From positions 930,001 to 994,000 of the forward strand of contig NZ_CP061033.1 of NCBI RefSeq assembly GCF_014490575.1: DNA of 64,000 nt, read 5' to 3'. The translations under genes and the position numbers were made by a program. This document shows, piece by piece, positions 26,426-34,743 of this stretch. The stretch's first letter is position 1; each line of letters starts with the position of its first letter. Below the pieces are notes generated by a model that searched no databases, had not been told where the DNA came from, and was given only the letters and a program-made list of their open reading frames with translations. This DNA comes from Corynebacterium zhongnanshanii (lineage in GTDB: Bacteria; Actinomycetota; Actinomycetes; Mycobacteriales; Mycobacteriaceae).

Positions 26426-27241
26426 GTGGAGAAGGTGAAAACAAAGCTGGCTCTCTCCCCCTCTCGCGCGAGTGACTACAAGCAGTGTCCATTGCTGTAT
26501 AGGTTCCGTGCCATTGATAAGTTGCCTGAGCCCTCGACTCTCGCTCAGGTGAAGGGCACGCTGGTGCACGCTGTCCTGGAGAATCTGCATCAGCTTCAGC
26601 GCGACGAGCGTACCTACCCTGTGGCCGTGAAGATGCTGAAGCCCGAATGGGCAAAGATGACAGACAAAGAGCCGGAACTGCTGGAGCTTGTTCCAGATAC
26701 CGAGGAGGACACTCTGGCTTTTCTGGTGGAATGCCGGGAGCTGGTCAAGGGTTACTTTCGGATGGAGAACCCCCAAGGCTTCGATGCGCACGAGTGCGAG
26801 AAGTATGTGGACTTCACGTTGCCGAATGGTGTGCCCGTGCGTGGATTCATCGACCGTGTTGATGTAGCGGAGTCCGGTGCTGTTCGCGTGGTGGATTATA
26901 AGACAGGGAAGAAGCCGATCCCGCGCTTTGCGGAATCGGCTCTGTTTCAGATGAAGTTTTATGCGCTGGTGTGGTGGCGCATGATGGGTGAGATTCCGGC
27001 TCAGCTTCGGCTGATGTACCTTAAGGTGGCCGATGACATGGTTCTCACACCTACTCCTGCGGAGTTGAACTACTTTGAACGAGATCTGGGGACCCTGTGG
27101 GATCAGATCTCTGCGGATGTCCGGTCTGGAAACTTCCAGCCTAAGACGTCCAAGCTGTGCGGATGGTGTTCCTTCCAGGAGCTGTGCCCCGCCTTTGACG
27201 GGACACCACCGGAATATCCCGGCGCTCCAGAAGGTTTCTAA
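26426..27241 (+). CDS. RecB-family PD-(D/E)XK nuclease with likely Fe-S cluster
   Basis: A 271-aa exonuclease-like protein (Rv2119 type). The nuclease core is seen as VPVRGFIDRVDV (Asp) and VRVVDYKTGKKP (D-x-YK). One Cys near the N-terminus (DYKQCPLLYRF) plus a C-terminal C-x2-C-x5-C (LCGWCSFQELC) matches the 4Fe-4S clamp of AddB/Cas4-type nucleases. No cas genes or CRISPR array are near, so a DNA-repair role is more likely than adaptation. The start is uncertain: GTG 26426 is my choice; GTG 26435 and a codon at 26393 are alternatives. Confidence 0.83.
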   Translation: MEKVKTKLALSPSRASDYKQCPLLYRFRAIDKLPEPSTLAQVKGTLVHAVLENLHQLQRDERTYPVAVKMLKPEWAKMTDKEPELLELVPDTEEDTLAFLVECRELVKGYFRMENPQGFDAHECEKYVDFTLPNGVPVRGFIDRVDVAESGAVRVVDYKTGKKPIPRFAESALFQMKFYALVWWRMMGEIPAQLRLMYLKVADDMVLTPTPAELNYFERDLGTLWDQISADVRSGNFQPKTSKLCGWCSFQELCPAFDGTPPEYPGAPEGF

Positions 27242-27256
27242 CCAAAAGGGACTCAG

Positions 27257-27282
27257 CGGATCCGAGCCAGGGCCCGGATCCG
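27257..27282. terminator. Hairpin after the RecB-like gene
   Basis: CGGATCCG (27257-27264) and CGGATCCG (27275-27282) pair around a 10-nt loop, 16 nt after the stop. No U tract follows; it may end or protect the transcript between two convergent genes. Confidence 0.4.
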
Positions 27283-27327
27283 TGAAGTGAACCGGTGAGC
27301 GATCAGTGGGGTCCGCCCCGGAGGCTT

Positions 27328-29190
27328 TTAACCCCGCGTGATCACTCTATTGACGGTTCTCTTCGTGTCCCGCTTCCCCATGAACTCCCGCAGGAAGTAC
27401 TCCCGAACTACGGAGTTAGCCTTCAACGATGAGCCAGCGTTAGACGACGATTGAGCCCCCGATCCGCGGCCCATGCCAGCTCCAGCAAAGCTGCCGAACC
27501 CAGATGTAGCTCTGGATGAACCGCCATTGCCTCCCATGGACAGTGCAGAGCGATTAGCAGGCCCGCCCGCGCCGGGCGACATCATGGCAGATGTGCCGCC
27601 CCGAACACCAGTGCCTGTACCAGTCTGTCCACCAGTGCCTGCGTAGGTACCCTGCCCGTTCATCATTCCAGCGCTCTGCCCGTTCATCATGTTGGTCGCC
27701 GAGTACGGAAGCTGAGGAAGGCGCGGTGACCCAAACCTCTGTCCTGCCTGAGCAAACTGATTGTGTGGCGCGCCCCCGAACCCGGGCGTTGGCCCCACAC
27801 CCGTGGACGGTGTGGGGGCTGGCTTTCCAGGTGCAGCTCCCTTCATCGCGTTGGACGACGGATGCTTATGGGCCGTTCCCTCTTGGTGCATGCGCACCCC
27901 AAGCTGGGAGTTCGCATGTCCCACGGGTGCCATAGCATGCGTGAGGTTGTGAGTGCTCGCAGCGTGAGTCGCCACGGCTTGTCCCTGCCCGGAAGCATGG
28001 AGCCCGCCTCCGTGGGCGCCGAGTCCCATCGCGGGAGTGGGTGTTCCTGCGTGAGCGCCAGCCCCAGCGGCGGAAACCGTCCCGGACGGATTCACGTGTG
28101 CTGCCGCAGCAGGCACTTGAACTGGGGTGTTGGATGGAGCGGTAGCTGCCTGCGCCGCGTTCGCATTCCCATGCCCCGCGGCTTGAGCGGCATCTGCTAC
28201 TCGGCTAGAAAATGCCTGGGATCCGTCGGATGCGGCGGCCTGCGAGAGATTGCCTCCGATGTGATGGATACCAACTGGGCCGCTGGCGGTGCCCGATGCG
28301 TAGGCAGACAGGGAACCCCCTCCTGTGTGCCCGGCTACCGGAACTCCAAGATTGACAACAGGCGGTTTCACGAGCTCGAGTGAGGGCTGCAGCGTGGAGG
28401 TGACGTAGGTCGCCACGGCAGCTTGTTCGGCAGCGATCCGTTCTGCTTGCTCGGGAATTGCCGCAGTGGAGGCTTGAATTGCCTGGAGCGCAGAAAGGTT
28501 GGTTGCTCGAACCACAGGGAACTGCCGTACCGACTGCTCCATGATCCGGGCGTTCGCAACCACGATCTCTCCCATGGACGTGATGTCCTGGATGGCACTG
28601 CGTGCAGCATCGAAGGACAAACCCTTCAAGCTAAGCCCAATAGATGTGGACGCGTTATGAAGGTCCTGCAGCGCCGTCTCTAATTGGTTTCCACTTGAAC
28701 GCCATTGCTCTGCCACCATCAACGGTGCTGCGTCATCCGAGGTGAACATCGCGATGAGGGCTTGGAGGGGCATGGTCGCTTCTGCCACTCCTGGTGGAGT
28801 TGTGTAGGTGAGATTGTGAATTGGCTCAAGATCTCGTTGTGGGATTACCTTGGACAGTCCCATGTTGAGGAATGGATCTGATCCATTGTAGATCCGGTTC
28901 AGGACGAATGCGGAGTCAGCCTCTTGCTCGGCGAACACCTCAGTGTGGACCTTAAAAACCGCTCGAAGCCATTGAGCATCTAGTGCGAGCTTTTCTACAA
29001 CCTCAAAAAGTGCCCCTGTCTGGCCAAATAATGTAGACAGGTGCTGGCTAAAAGCAGCGTTGAGTGTCGGTGATTGCGTGTATTTTCCCGGAGATAGTGT
29101 GGCACGCTTGGCCATCGACATCTCGGTAACGGCGGCGGTGATTCGTCGGAGTACAGAATTCATATCAGCCTTATTGAACTCGATTATCAT
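27328..29190 (-). CDS. 620-aa WXG/PPE-like helical protein with Gly/Ala-rich tail (putative type VII-type secreted protein)
   Basis: No signal peptide. Residues 1-100 are helical, with DAQWLRAVF near 71-79. A second helical block (about 155-270) begins W163-R-S-S-G167 and continues with long amphipathic helices, reminiscent of WXG100/PPE/LXG helical hairpins. Residues about 280-590 are low complexity, rich in Gly, Ala, Ser, Thr, His and Gln, with repeats such as NMMNGQSAGMMNGQG. The last 30 residues are charged and conserved-looking (YFLREFMGKRDTKRTV). The start overlaps the lipoprotein stop by 4 bp (ATGA), with AAGGGG as ribosome site. I do not recognise a named family; export by a type VII-like route is inference, and no ESX machinery is in the window. 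Remnants of its 5' end recur upstream. Confidence 0.7.
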   Translation of the reverse strand: MIIEFNKADMNSVLRRITAAVTEMSMAKRATLSPGKYTQSPTLNAAFSQHLSTLFGQTGALFEVVEKLALDAQWLRAVFKVHTEVFAEQEADSAFVLNRIYNGSDPFLNMGLSKVIPQRDLEPIHNLTYTTPPGVAEATMPLQALIAMFTSDDAAPLMVAEQWRSSGNQLETALQDLHNASTSIGLSLKGLSFDAARSAIQDITSMGEIVVANARIMEQSVRQFPVVRATNLSALQAIQASTAAIPEQAERIAAEQAAVATYVTSTLQPSLELVKPPVVNLGVPVAGHTGGGSLSAYASGTASGPVGIHHIGGNLSQAAASDGSQAFSSRVADAAQAAGHGNANAAQAATAPSNTPVQVPAAAAHVNPSGTVSAAGAGAHAGTPTPAMGLGAHGGGLHASGQGQAVATHAASTHNLTHAMAPVGHANSQLGVRMHQEGTAHKHPSSNAMKGAAPGKPAPTPSTGVGPTPGFGGAPHNQFAQAGQRFGSPRLPQLPYSATNMMNGQSAGMMNGQGTYAGTGGQTGTGTGVRGGTSAMMSPGAGGPANRSALSMGGNGGSSRATSGFGSFAGAGMGRGSGAQSSSNAGSSLKANSVVREYFLREFMGKRDTKRTVNRVITRG

Positions 29191-29930
29191 TTTGGTTCCC
29201 CTTCGATCGTCATGTGCGATGTTCCCCCTTCAATATTCTTAAAAATTTGACGAATCTTGAGCGCCTTTTGGCACTGTTCGTCTGTGCGTGGTCCTCCTAC
29301 GGTTTGAATGGCGAAGTATTCAAACATGTGTGGATCCACGTATCCTGTGGCGGCGCAGGTAAGTTCCTCGAAGATTGGGTTAAGCATGTATTGGTCTTTA
29401 CCTAGTTTTTCGTACGCCATCTCCGAGAGATCCCCTACTTGATAGTTCCGCGAAATGATGTGCATGATCAGTTCTTGAAGGTCAATCCACAGGTTGCATG
29501 TCAGTGTTAGTGGTGTGTTGAACCGAAGTTGTGAAGCGGGCTCGATCCCGATTTCTCCGAGCCTTTCCAACATCTGTGGGTCACACAGGTCTGGTTTTCC
29601 TTTAAACTCCTCCCTTAGGTCGTCCCCCTCTAGTGGTCGCAGTGTGAGCGGTTTGCCGATGAAGCGCTGCGATTTATAGACCAGTTTGTCCAGCGGATCC
29701 GTGGGTTCCGCGTCAAACCAGATGTCCCCTTCAGTATCTTTCTGTGGCGTCGATTCGCGGGCAGCATTGCTGTGCGCGTCCCCGTCTTGTTGAGAGACGG
29801 GGCTGACGCTGTGCCCGACTGGGTGAGAGTTGGACGAAGTATCCGCGCTGCACCCAGTCACCAGGAGTGCCATCGAGATGATGATGGCTACTCCTGTGAC
29901 CACGTGCTTTCCCCAAAGCGTTGTGGTCAT
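29187..29930 (-). CDS. Lipoprotein coupled to the 620-aa protein (intact copy 1 of 3)
   Basis: A 247-aa predicted lipoprotein: basic start MTTTLWGKH, hydrophobic segment, and lipobox LVTGC with Cys27. The mature part opens with a Ser/Gln/Asp-rich linker, then a domain with four cysteines (DLCDP, LTCNL, LTCAATG, EQCQ), perhaps two disulfides. It resembles actinobacterial DUF3558-type lipoproteins only loosely. The ribosome site AAAAGGAGGATGCC is strong. The last codons (GEPK) double as the ribosome site of the 620-aa gene, with ATGA overlap. Two truncated copies with nearly the same leader and first 70 codons lie just upstream. Function is unknown. Confidence 0.8.
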   Translation of the reverse strand: MTTTLWGKHVVTGVAIIISMALLVTGCSADTSSNSHPVGHSVSPVSQQDGDAHSNAARESTPQKDTEGDIWFDAEPTDPLDKLVYKSQRFIGKPLTLRPLEGDDLREEFKGKPDLCDPQMLERLGEIGIEPASQLRFNTPLTLTCNLWIDLQELIMHIISRNYQVGDLSEMAYEKLGKDQYMLNPIFEELTCAATGYVDPHMFEYFAIQTVGGPRTDEQCQKALKIRQIFKNIEGGTSHMTIEGEPK

Positions 29931-29942
29931 GGCATCCTCCTT

Positions 29943-30050
29943 TTAATGAGCTGAGTCCAGTTGCTTGTCAGGACAGCGAGCGCTGTGAGCGGTGCCGATT
30001 TTTGATCTGAGCGCAGAACTCATATCGGCATGGCTGAACTCGAGCATCAT
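29943..30050 (-). pseudogene. 5' remnant of a 620-aa-type gene (unit 2)
   Basis: A 35-codon frame, MMLEFSHADMSSALRSKI..., aligns with the first about 18 codons of the intact gene (MIIEFNKADMNSVLRRI). It keeps the ATGA overlap with the lipoprotein fragment before it and the GAAGGGGAAC ribosome site, then loses similarity and runs into the leader of the next lipoprotein gene. It is a decayed duplicate. Confidence 0.75.
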
Positions 30051-30262
30051 TCCAGTTCCCCTTCAGTATCATTCTGTAGCGTCGAATCGCGAGCAGCGTT
30101 GCTGCGCGCATCCCCGTCTTGTTGAGAGACGGGGCTGACGCTGTGCCCGACTGGGTGAGAGTTGGACGAAATGTCCGCGCTGCACCCAGTCACCAGAAGC
30201 GCCATCGAGATGATGATGGCTACTCCTGTGACCACGTGCTTTCCCCAAAGCGTTGTGGTCAT
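30047..30262 (-). pseudogene. Internally deleted lipoprotein gene (copy 2 of 3)
   Basis: The first about 67 codons are almost identical to copy 1 (same lipobox LVTGCSAD and the SVSPVSQQDGD linker), then DTEGELE and stop. The DTEG of the linker is joined directly to the equivalent of the C-terminal EGEPK, as if a deletion had occurred between two GAAGGGGA repeats, removing the whole cysteine domain. The ribosome site (AAAAGGAGGATGCC) is intact, so a 71-aa stub lipoprotein could still be made. Confidence 0.8.
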
Positions 30263-30283
30263 GGCATCCTCCTTTTAATGAGC

Positions 30284-30382
30284 TCAGTTCAGCTGACTCT
30301 CAACGCATTGACCGTTGTGAGTCGCGGTGCTGATCCTTCCTAATACGGAACGCGTATCAGCGTGGTTTAACTCGAGCATCAT
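30284..30382 (-). pseudogene. 5' remnant of a 620-aa-type gene (unit 3)
   Basis: A 32-codon frame, MMLELNHADTRSVLGRIST..., aligns with the start of the intact gene over about 20 codons. It overlaps the copy 3 stop by 4 bp (ATGA) and ends in the leader of copy 2. It is more diverged than the unit 2 remnant. Confidence 0.72.
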
Positions 30383-30882
30383 TCCGGTTCCCCTTCAGTA
30401 TCCATGTGTAGTGATCCCCCTTCAGTATTCTTGAAAATAGTCATAGCTGAAGATGCAGACCTGTGGTGTGTTGAACCGAAGTTGTGAAGCAGGCTCGATT
30501 CCGATGGCCTCGAGCCGCTCCACAACTTGCGGGTCACACAGATCTGTTCTTCTGTAAGTACCTCCTTAATCTCGTCCCCCAACAGTGGCTGCAGCGCCAG
30601 CGGCTTGCCGGTGAAGCGCTGCGGTTTATACACCGGTGTGTCCCACGGATCCGTAGGATCCGCGGACCACCAGTGTTCCCCTTCAGTATCGCGCTGAGGC
30701 GTCGATGCTCGAGCAGCGAGGCTGCGCGTGCCCCCGTCTTGTTGAGAGACGAGGCCGACGCCTTGCCGGGCTGGGTGCGGGGTGGACTTAGCATCCTCCC
30801 CACACCCAGCCACCAGGAGCGCCATCGGTGTGGTGATGGCAACTCCTGTGACCACGTGCTTTCCCCAAAGCGGTGTGGTCAT
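30379..30882 (-). pseudogene. Frameshifted, deleted lipoprotein gene (copy 3 of 3)
   Basis: A nominal 167-codon frame with start MTTPLWGKHVVTGVAI, lipobox LVAGC and the linker/DPWDTPVYKPQRFTGKPLALQPL region aligned to copy 1. After EEQIC the homologous sequence (DPQVVERLEAIGIEPASQL) continues in another frame, so a frameshift is present; the middle of the domain is then deleted and the tail (FKNTEGGS...TEGEPE) returns in frame. The encoded protein is therefore chimeric and probably non-functional. The ribosome site is weaker than in the other copies. Confidence 0.75.
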
Positions 30883-31030
30883 GGCAACCCCCTTCAGCGT
30901 GCTGAATCTAACCTAGATATCAGCGGTGTGAGCTGGGGCTGAACGGGTGCTCAGCCCCAGTTTTACCTCACGGAAGGTATCTTAAACCAAACTACATACG
31001 GAAGGGAATACCTTTGGCAAAAAATTTTTC

Positions 31031-32614
31031 CTATTTTTTCTTGCCTTGCCAACGGGGGTTCAATAGGTTCTCAGGAGAGAGCACGTCATCCAGGGTTTTT
31101 TCGTCAAGAAGTTCTTTTTCCAGCACCAATTCACGGACTGACTTGCCAGTTGCCGCGGCCTCCTTACCGATCAGATCACCGTTGTGGTGGCCGATCAGGG
31201 GGTTCAAATAAGTGATAATTCCAATAGAATTCTCGACGAACTCGCGGCAGACGTCCTCGTTGGCGGTGATGCCCACCACGCACAGCGTCCGCAGCGTGGT
31301 GCACGCGCGAGCCAGGAAGCGCACCGACTCAAAGGCGCACTGCGCAATGACAGGCTCCATCACATTCAGCTGAAGCTGCCCTGCCTCCGCCGCCATAGAT
31401 ACGGTCACATCATTACCGAACACCTTGAAGGCGATCTGGTTCACAACCTCCGGGATCACCGGGTTGACCTTGGCGGGCATGATGGAGGATCCTGCTTGCC
31501 GCGGAGGCAGATTAATCTCGTTGAGCCCGGCACGCGGACCGGAGGACAACAAGCGCAGGTCATTCGAGATCTTCGACAGCTTCATCGCCACTCGCTTCAT
31601 TGCCGCATGTGCGTTGACATACGCACCTGTATCGCTGGTCGCCTCGATCAGGTCGGATGCGGGAACAATCTCCAGTTTGGTGACCTCACTGAGGTGTTTG
31701 ATCACAGCATCCTGATATCCGGGAGGCGTATTCACCCCGGTTCCGATCGCGGTGCCGGACATGTTGACCTCACGCAACTGTGCCTGAGCTCGCTGGAGCT
31801 GCAGCTTTTCCTCCGAGAGGTTGTTTGCGAATGCCTTGAACTCATCCCCCAAGGACATGGGAACTGCATCCTGGAGCTGCGTGCGTCCCATTTTCAGAAT
31901 GTGTTTGAATTCGCGCCCCTTGGCCTCGAAAGCACGCCGCAATCCCTCTAGATGCATAATCAGTTGGTCGATCGCGAAATGCAGTCCCAGCCGGAATCCG
32001 GTGGGATAGGCGTCGTTCGTGGACTGGGACATATTGACATCATCGTTGGGGTGAATCACGTCATAGGATCCCTTGGGTTCGCCAATATATTCCAGCGCCA
32101 GGTTGGCAATCACCTCATTGGTATTCATGTTGACGGACGTTCCCGCGCCACCCTGGAAAACATCAATGGGGAATTGATCCATGGCACGGTGGTTCTCCAG
32201 CACCTGGTCGCAGGCCCACACAATGGCATTTTTCTTGTCATCAGACAATGCCCCCACCTCGTTATTGGCCAGCGCAGTCGCCTTTTTCACCATGACCATT
32301 CCACGGATGAATTCGGGAAGTTGATTGATGGTGGTACGGGAAATCTGGAAATTATCGACTGCGCGGAGCGTATGCACGCCGTAGTAGGCGTCGACGGGAA
32401 TATCCAGCTCTCCCAGCAGGTCCTCTTCGGTGCGGAAATTGTTGGATGAGCGGGCTTCCAGAGAGTGCGTCTCCGCGGACGTGACGATGTCTGTGGAGGA
32501 GACCAGCGGGGTGTTGCGCCGCACGCTGGAATCTTGATCTTGGCCCTTGCCTGCTTTCTCGCCGGGATGAGCTCGGTACGTGGGTGAGGTGCCTACCTCG
32601 TAGTCTTCGGCCAT
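31031..32614 (-). CDS. aspA: Aspartate ammonia-lyase
   Basis: A 527-aa fumarase/aspartase superfamily enzyme that deaminates aspartate to fumarate and ammonium in the cytosol. The signature [12 protein letters not shown] with the catalytic SS loop is present, together with [24 protein letters not shown] and [11 protein letters not shown] start at ATG 32614 ([10 protein letters not shown]), with AGGA 8 nt upstream. A disordered N-terminal extension of about 60 residues precedes the fold, also seen in corynebacterial AspA. aspA over fumC is favoured by the internal sequence ([15 protein letters not shown]). Confidence 0.93.
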   Translation of the reverse strand: MAEDYEVGTSPTYRAHPGEKAGKGQDQDSSVRRNTPLVSSTDIVTSAETHSLEARSSNNFRTEEDLLGELDIPVDAYYGVHTLRAVDNFQISRTTINQLPEFIRGMVMVKKATALANNEVGALSDDKKNAIVWACDQVLENHRAMDQFPIDVFQGGAGTSVNMNTNEVIANLALEYIGEPKGSYDVIHPNDDVNMSQSTNDAYPTGFRLGLHFAIDQLIMHLEGLRRAFEAKGREFKHILKMGRTQLQDAVPMSLGDEFKAFANNLSEEKLQLQRAQAQLREVNMSGTAIGTGVNTPPGYQDAVIKHLSEVTKLEIVPASDLIEATSDTGAYVNAHAAMKRVAMKLSKISNDLRLLSSGPRAGLNEINLPPRQAGSSIMPAKVNPVIPEVVNQIAFKVFGNDVTVSMAAEAGQLQLNVMEPVIAQCAFESVRFLARACTTLRTLCVVGITANEDVCREFVENSIGIITYLNPLIGHHNGDLIGKEAAATGKSVRELVLEKELLDEKTLDDVLSPENLLNPRWQGKKK

Positions 32615-32666
32615 TGCGGGGATCCTAACTTTCGTTGTGTTGGCTAGTATCCCCACCCTAACAGCG

Positions 32667-33422
32667 TTAGAGTTTTTGCTCAGCCAAAATTTCGCCAGAC
32701 GGCTCGTGCGAGCCGGACACGGGCTCTTCCGTGACCATTACGCTCATCGTATCTGCTGGTAGAGGCATCCAGACGTCGCTATGCGGCTCTTGCGCGATCA
32801 CGCCGGCGGATCGTGCTCGGCCGTGTTCGTCGATGGACCATACTTGTGCACCCATACCTTTATCGACCGCGGAGAAGCCGTTGACCATCGCGCCGCCCTT
32901 GCCCATCGAGTGGGACACCACCACGTCCAGATTCGCCCCGTCGGCGTTGATCGACGTGGATCGCACGTCATGCGCCGCCATGATCGAATCCATGACGTCG
33001 TGCGCCGCGTCGCCTTGAATGACCTCACCCGCTGCTTCGTGCTGGGTTGTGTTGGTCGCCGTATCCTGAGGGCTCCAGATCGTTGTCCCTCCCACGATGA
33101 GCAATACCGACGCCGCCGCGGCACCCACCGCCCATCGAGCCCCACGGAACGGCCTCCTGCTGTCAAGGTCGACGACCGTCCGATCGTCACCAGCAGACTC
33201 GCTATCCTGCGCTGTGAGGTCGTGTGCTGCGGAGTCTTTCGCGCCTGCGGCCTGCGCTTCCGGATCCTGACGGTCAGGAAGCGCGTCGAAAAGGGACTCC
33301 TTCAACTCAGCGGATGGCTCCACGGGGGTCACGGAATAACCGATGAGCTCCTCCAACTCCGGATCCCAGTCGCGGAGCGAGCGCGGGGCCGGATACGCAG
33401 AATCATCATGAGAAGCGTTCAT
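32667..33422 (-). CDS. rskA: Anti-sigma-K factor (RskA-like)
   Basis: A 251-aa membrane protein. The N-terminal cytosolic region (about 1-95) contains [23 protein letters not shown], the usual actinobacterial anti-sigma helix region without a zinc HCC motif. One membrane helix (about 97-116) follows, then a C-terminal RskA-type domain ([30 protein letters not shown], ending [11 protein letters not shown]). It overlaps sigK by 4 bp (ATGA). By family knowledge it sequesters SigK and is cleaved by regulated proteolysis. Confidence 0.85.
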   Translation of the reverse strand: MNASHDDSAYPAPRSLRDWDPELEELIGYSVTPVEPSAELKESLFDALPDRQDPEAQAAGAKDSAAHDLTAQDSESAGDDRTVVDLDSRRPFRGARWAVGAAAASVLLIVGGTTIWSPQDTATNTTQHEAAGEVIQGDAAHDVMDSIMAAHDVRSTSINADGANLDVVVSHSMGKGGAMVNGFSAVDKGMGAQVWSIDEHGRARSAGVIAQEPHSDVWMPLPADTMSVMVTEEPVSGSHEPSGEILAEQKL

Positions 33423-34015
33423 CGCGTTCCTCCTTCCTGAGCGTCGCTGCGAAGTGCTGCCTTCAGTTTCTTCAGCCCATCCCTGATACGTGTTTTTGCA
33501 GTTCCCACTGCCACTCCGGTGGTTTCGGCCACTTCCCTACTGCTCAAACCGCCAAAGTATGCCAGGCGGACGGCGGTGGAATGAGGCTCCCCAATAGCGA
33601 CAATGGCGTGCGACAGACGGTCGTGCTCGACCGCCGTGAGTGCTTGATCTTCCACCGAGCTGTGCGCGCGAGCGCTATCTAGGCGGTACTCGCGATCATC
33701 GCGTTGCTGGCTGGCCTGCCAGGAACGCAAGCGATCAATGGATCGCAGGCGCGCCAAGCGAAACGCCCAACTGGACGCGGAGCCCTGGCGTGCATCGAAC
33801 TGGGACGCATTGTTCCACAGTTCAATGAACACCTCTTGGGTCACTTCTTCCGCGATAGCCCGGTCACGCAGCACATGGACGCACAGGCCCAAGATTCGCG
33901 GCGCGAGGGCGTCGTAGAACAAGGAAAAGGCATGCTTATCCCCACGTTGAACGCGCACCAGAAGATCCTCCAAGGAGGGCATCTGCTCCGTGCGAGTAGG
34001 TGGGGATAAGGACAT
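33419..34015 (-). CDS. sigK: ECF RNA polymerase sigma factor, SigK-like
   Basis: A 198-aa group 4 sigma factor. Region 2 shows YDALAPRILGLCVHVL and EEVTQEVFIELWN; region 4 shows AVRLAYFGGLSSREVAETTGVAVGTAKTRIRDGLKKL. The coupled RskA-like gene and the nearby dipZ gene support SigK, since in M. tuberculosis the SigK regulon includes dipZ. The start is unclear: 34015 has no clear ribosome site, and ATG 33982 (MPSLEDLL) is an alternative with a GGAG too close. It lies 26 nt downstream of a Met-rich lipoprotein gene, probably in the same operon. Confidence 0.85.
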   Translation of the reverse strand: MSLSPPTRTEQMPSLEDLLVRVQRGDKHAFSLFYDALAPRILGLCVHVLRDRAIAEEVTQEVFIELWNNASQFDARQGSASSWAFRLARLRSIDRLRSWQASQQRDDREYRLDSARAHSSVEDQALTAVEHDRLSHAIVAIGEPHSTAVRLAYFGGLSSREVAETTGVAVGTAKTRIRDGLKKLKAALRSDAQEGGTR

Positions 34016-34041
34016 AGATTCAGATAATAGCGCTACTGTGG

Positions 34042-34401
34042 CTATTTCTGTTCCATCTTGTCGGCCTGTTCACCCATTTTCTCGGTCATCTCGCCCATCT
34101 TGTCGGACATCTTGTCGGTCATGGCAGGCTCGTCGGACTTCTCGGACATCATGTTGTCCTTGTCCTTCATGGCCTCCTCGGACTTGTCAGACATCTTGTC
34201 GCTCATCTCGCTCATCATCGGAGTTTCGGAGCTGTCGGACATCTTGTCGCTTTCGCTCATCATTGGAGCTTCGGAGCTGGTGCTGGACTCCATCTTGGAG
34301 TCATCCTTGCTGTCGTTGCAGGCTGCCAGGCCCAAACCAACGGTTGCCATGACAGCAACGGCCAGAACGCGAACTCCAGTGCGGTGGACAGAATTGTTCA
34401 T
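34042..34401 (-). CDS. Met/Asp/Lys/Ser-rich lipoprotein upstream of sigK
   Basis: A 119-aa predicted lipoprotein with lipobox GLAAC (Cys28). The mature part is wholly low complexity: repeated DKMS, EAPMMSE and KMGE(M/Q) units, with about 18 Met in 90 residues, very acidic and lacking Cys. Met-rich extracytoplasmic proteins often bind copper, so metal buffering is possible, but this is inference. GAAAGGACTAC precedes the ATG. It is the first gene of a lipoprotein-sigK-rskA unit. Where mycobacteria keep MPT70/MPT83 fasciclin proteins next to dipZ, this locus has the Met-rich lipoprotein. Confidence 0.75.
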   Translation of the reverse strand: MNNSVHRTGVRVLAVAVMATVGLGLAACNDSKDDSKMESSTSSEAPMMSESDKMSDSSETPMMSEMSDKMSDKSEEAMKDKDNMMSEKSDEPAMTDKMSDKMGEMTEKMGEQADKMEQK

Positions 34402-34743
34402 TGTGTAGTCCTTTCGGTAGGTGCCTCACGTAGAGGCATTGTGTGAGACAAAGCTCGCGAGGGGTGTGCTCCCTCCGGAGGCTTCATGAGTCCATACGGA
34501 GCACAGGGGTGGGGTGGATTGGATATTTTTTATTTTTCTTTACGGGGGTGGGTGAAGCCTGCCCCCGCTCCGGTGCTGCTCGTCCGGTATTCGCTACCCC
34601 CACAATCCCTACGCCGTGTCGCTCCGTAGTGCTTGATGACAGTGCCTGTGACTAACACGCCAGCGCCCGGTGCGCTGAATGCCGCGCGAAACAATCCATG
34701 CGCGCTCACTGAAGCACTGAACAAGAAATGGAGAAACACTACT
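34402..34743. promoter_or_regulatory. Divergent intergenic region between the Met-rich lipoprotein and dipZ
   Basis: Contains a small hairpin TGCCTC-ACGTA-GAGGCA (34422-34438) in the lipoprotein leader, an AT-rich patch (34518-34542) and a GGGGG...CCCCC pairing around 34542-34566. No convincing match to the SigK consensus (CCATCC/CCGAAT) was found by eye, so SigK control of these promoters is not shown. Confidence 0.4.

Noticed and set aside
26426..27241. Cas4-like nuclease suggesting CRISPR
   Set aside because: No repeat-spacer array or other cas genes; the RecB-like protein is a conserved actinobacterial gene in its normal place.
27591..28683. Several plus-strand frames opposite the 620-aa gene
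   Set aside because: Derived from Gly/Ala-rich codons of the minus-strand gene; no ribosome sites.
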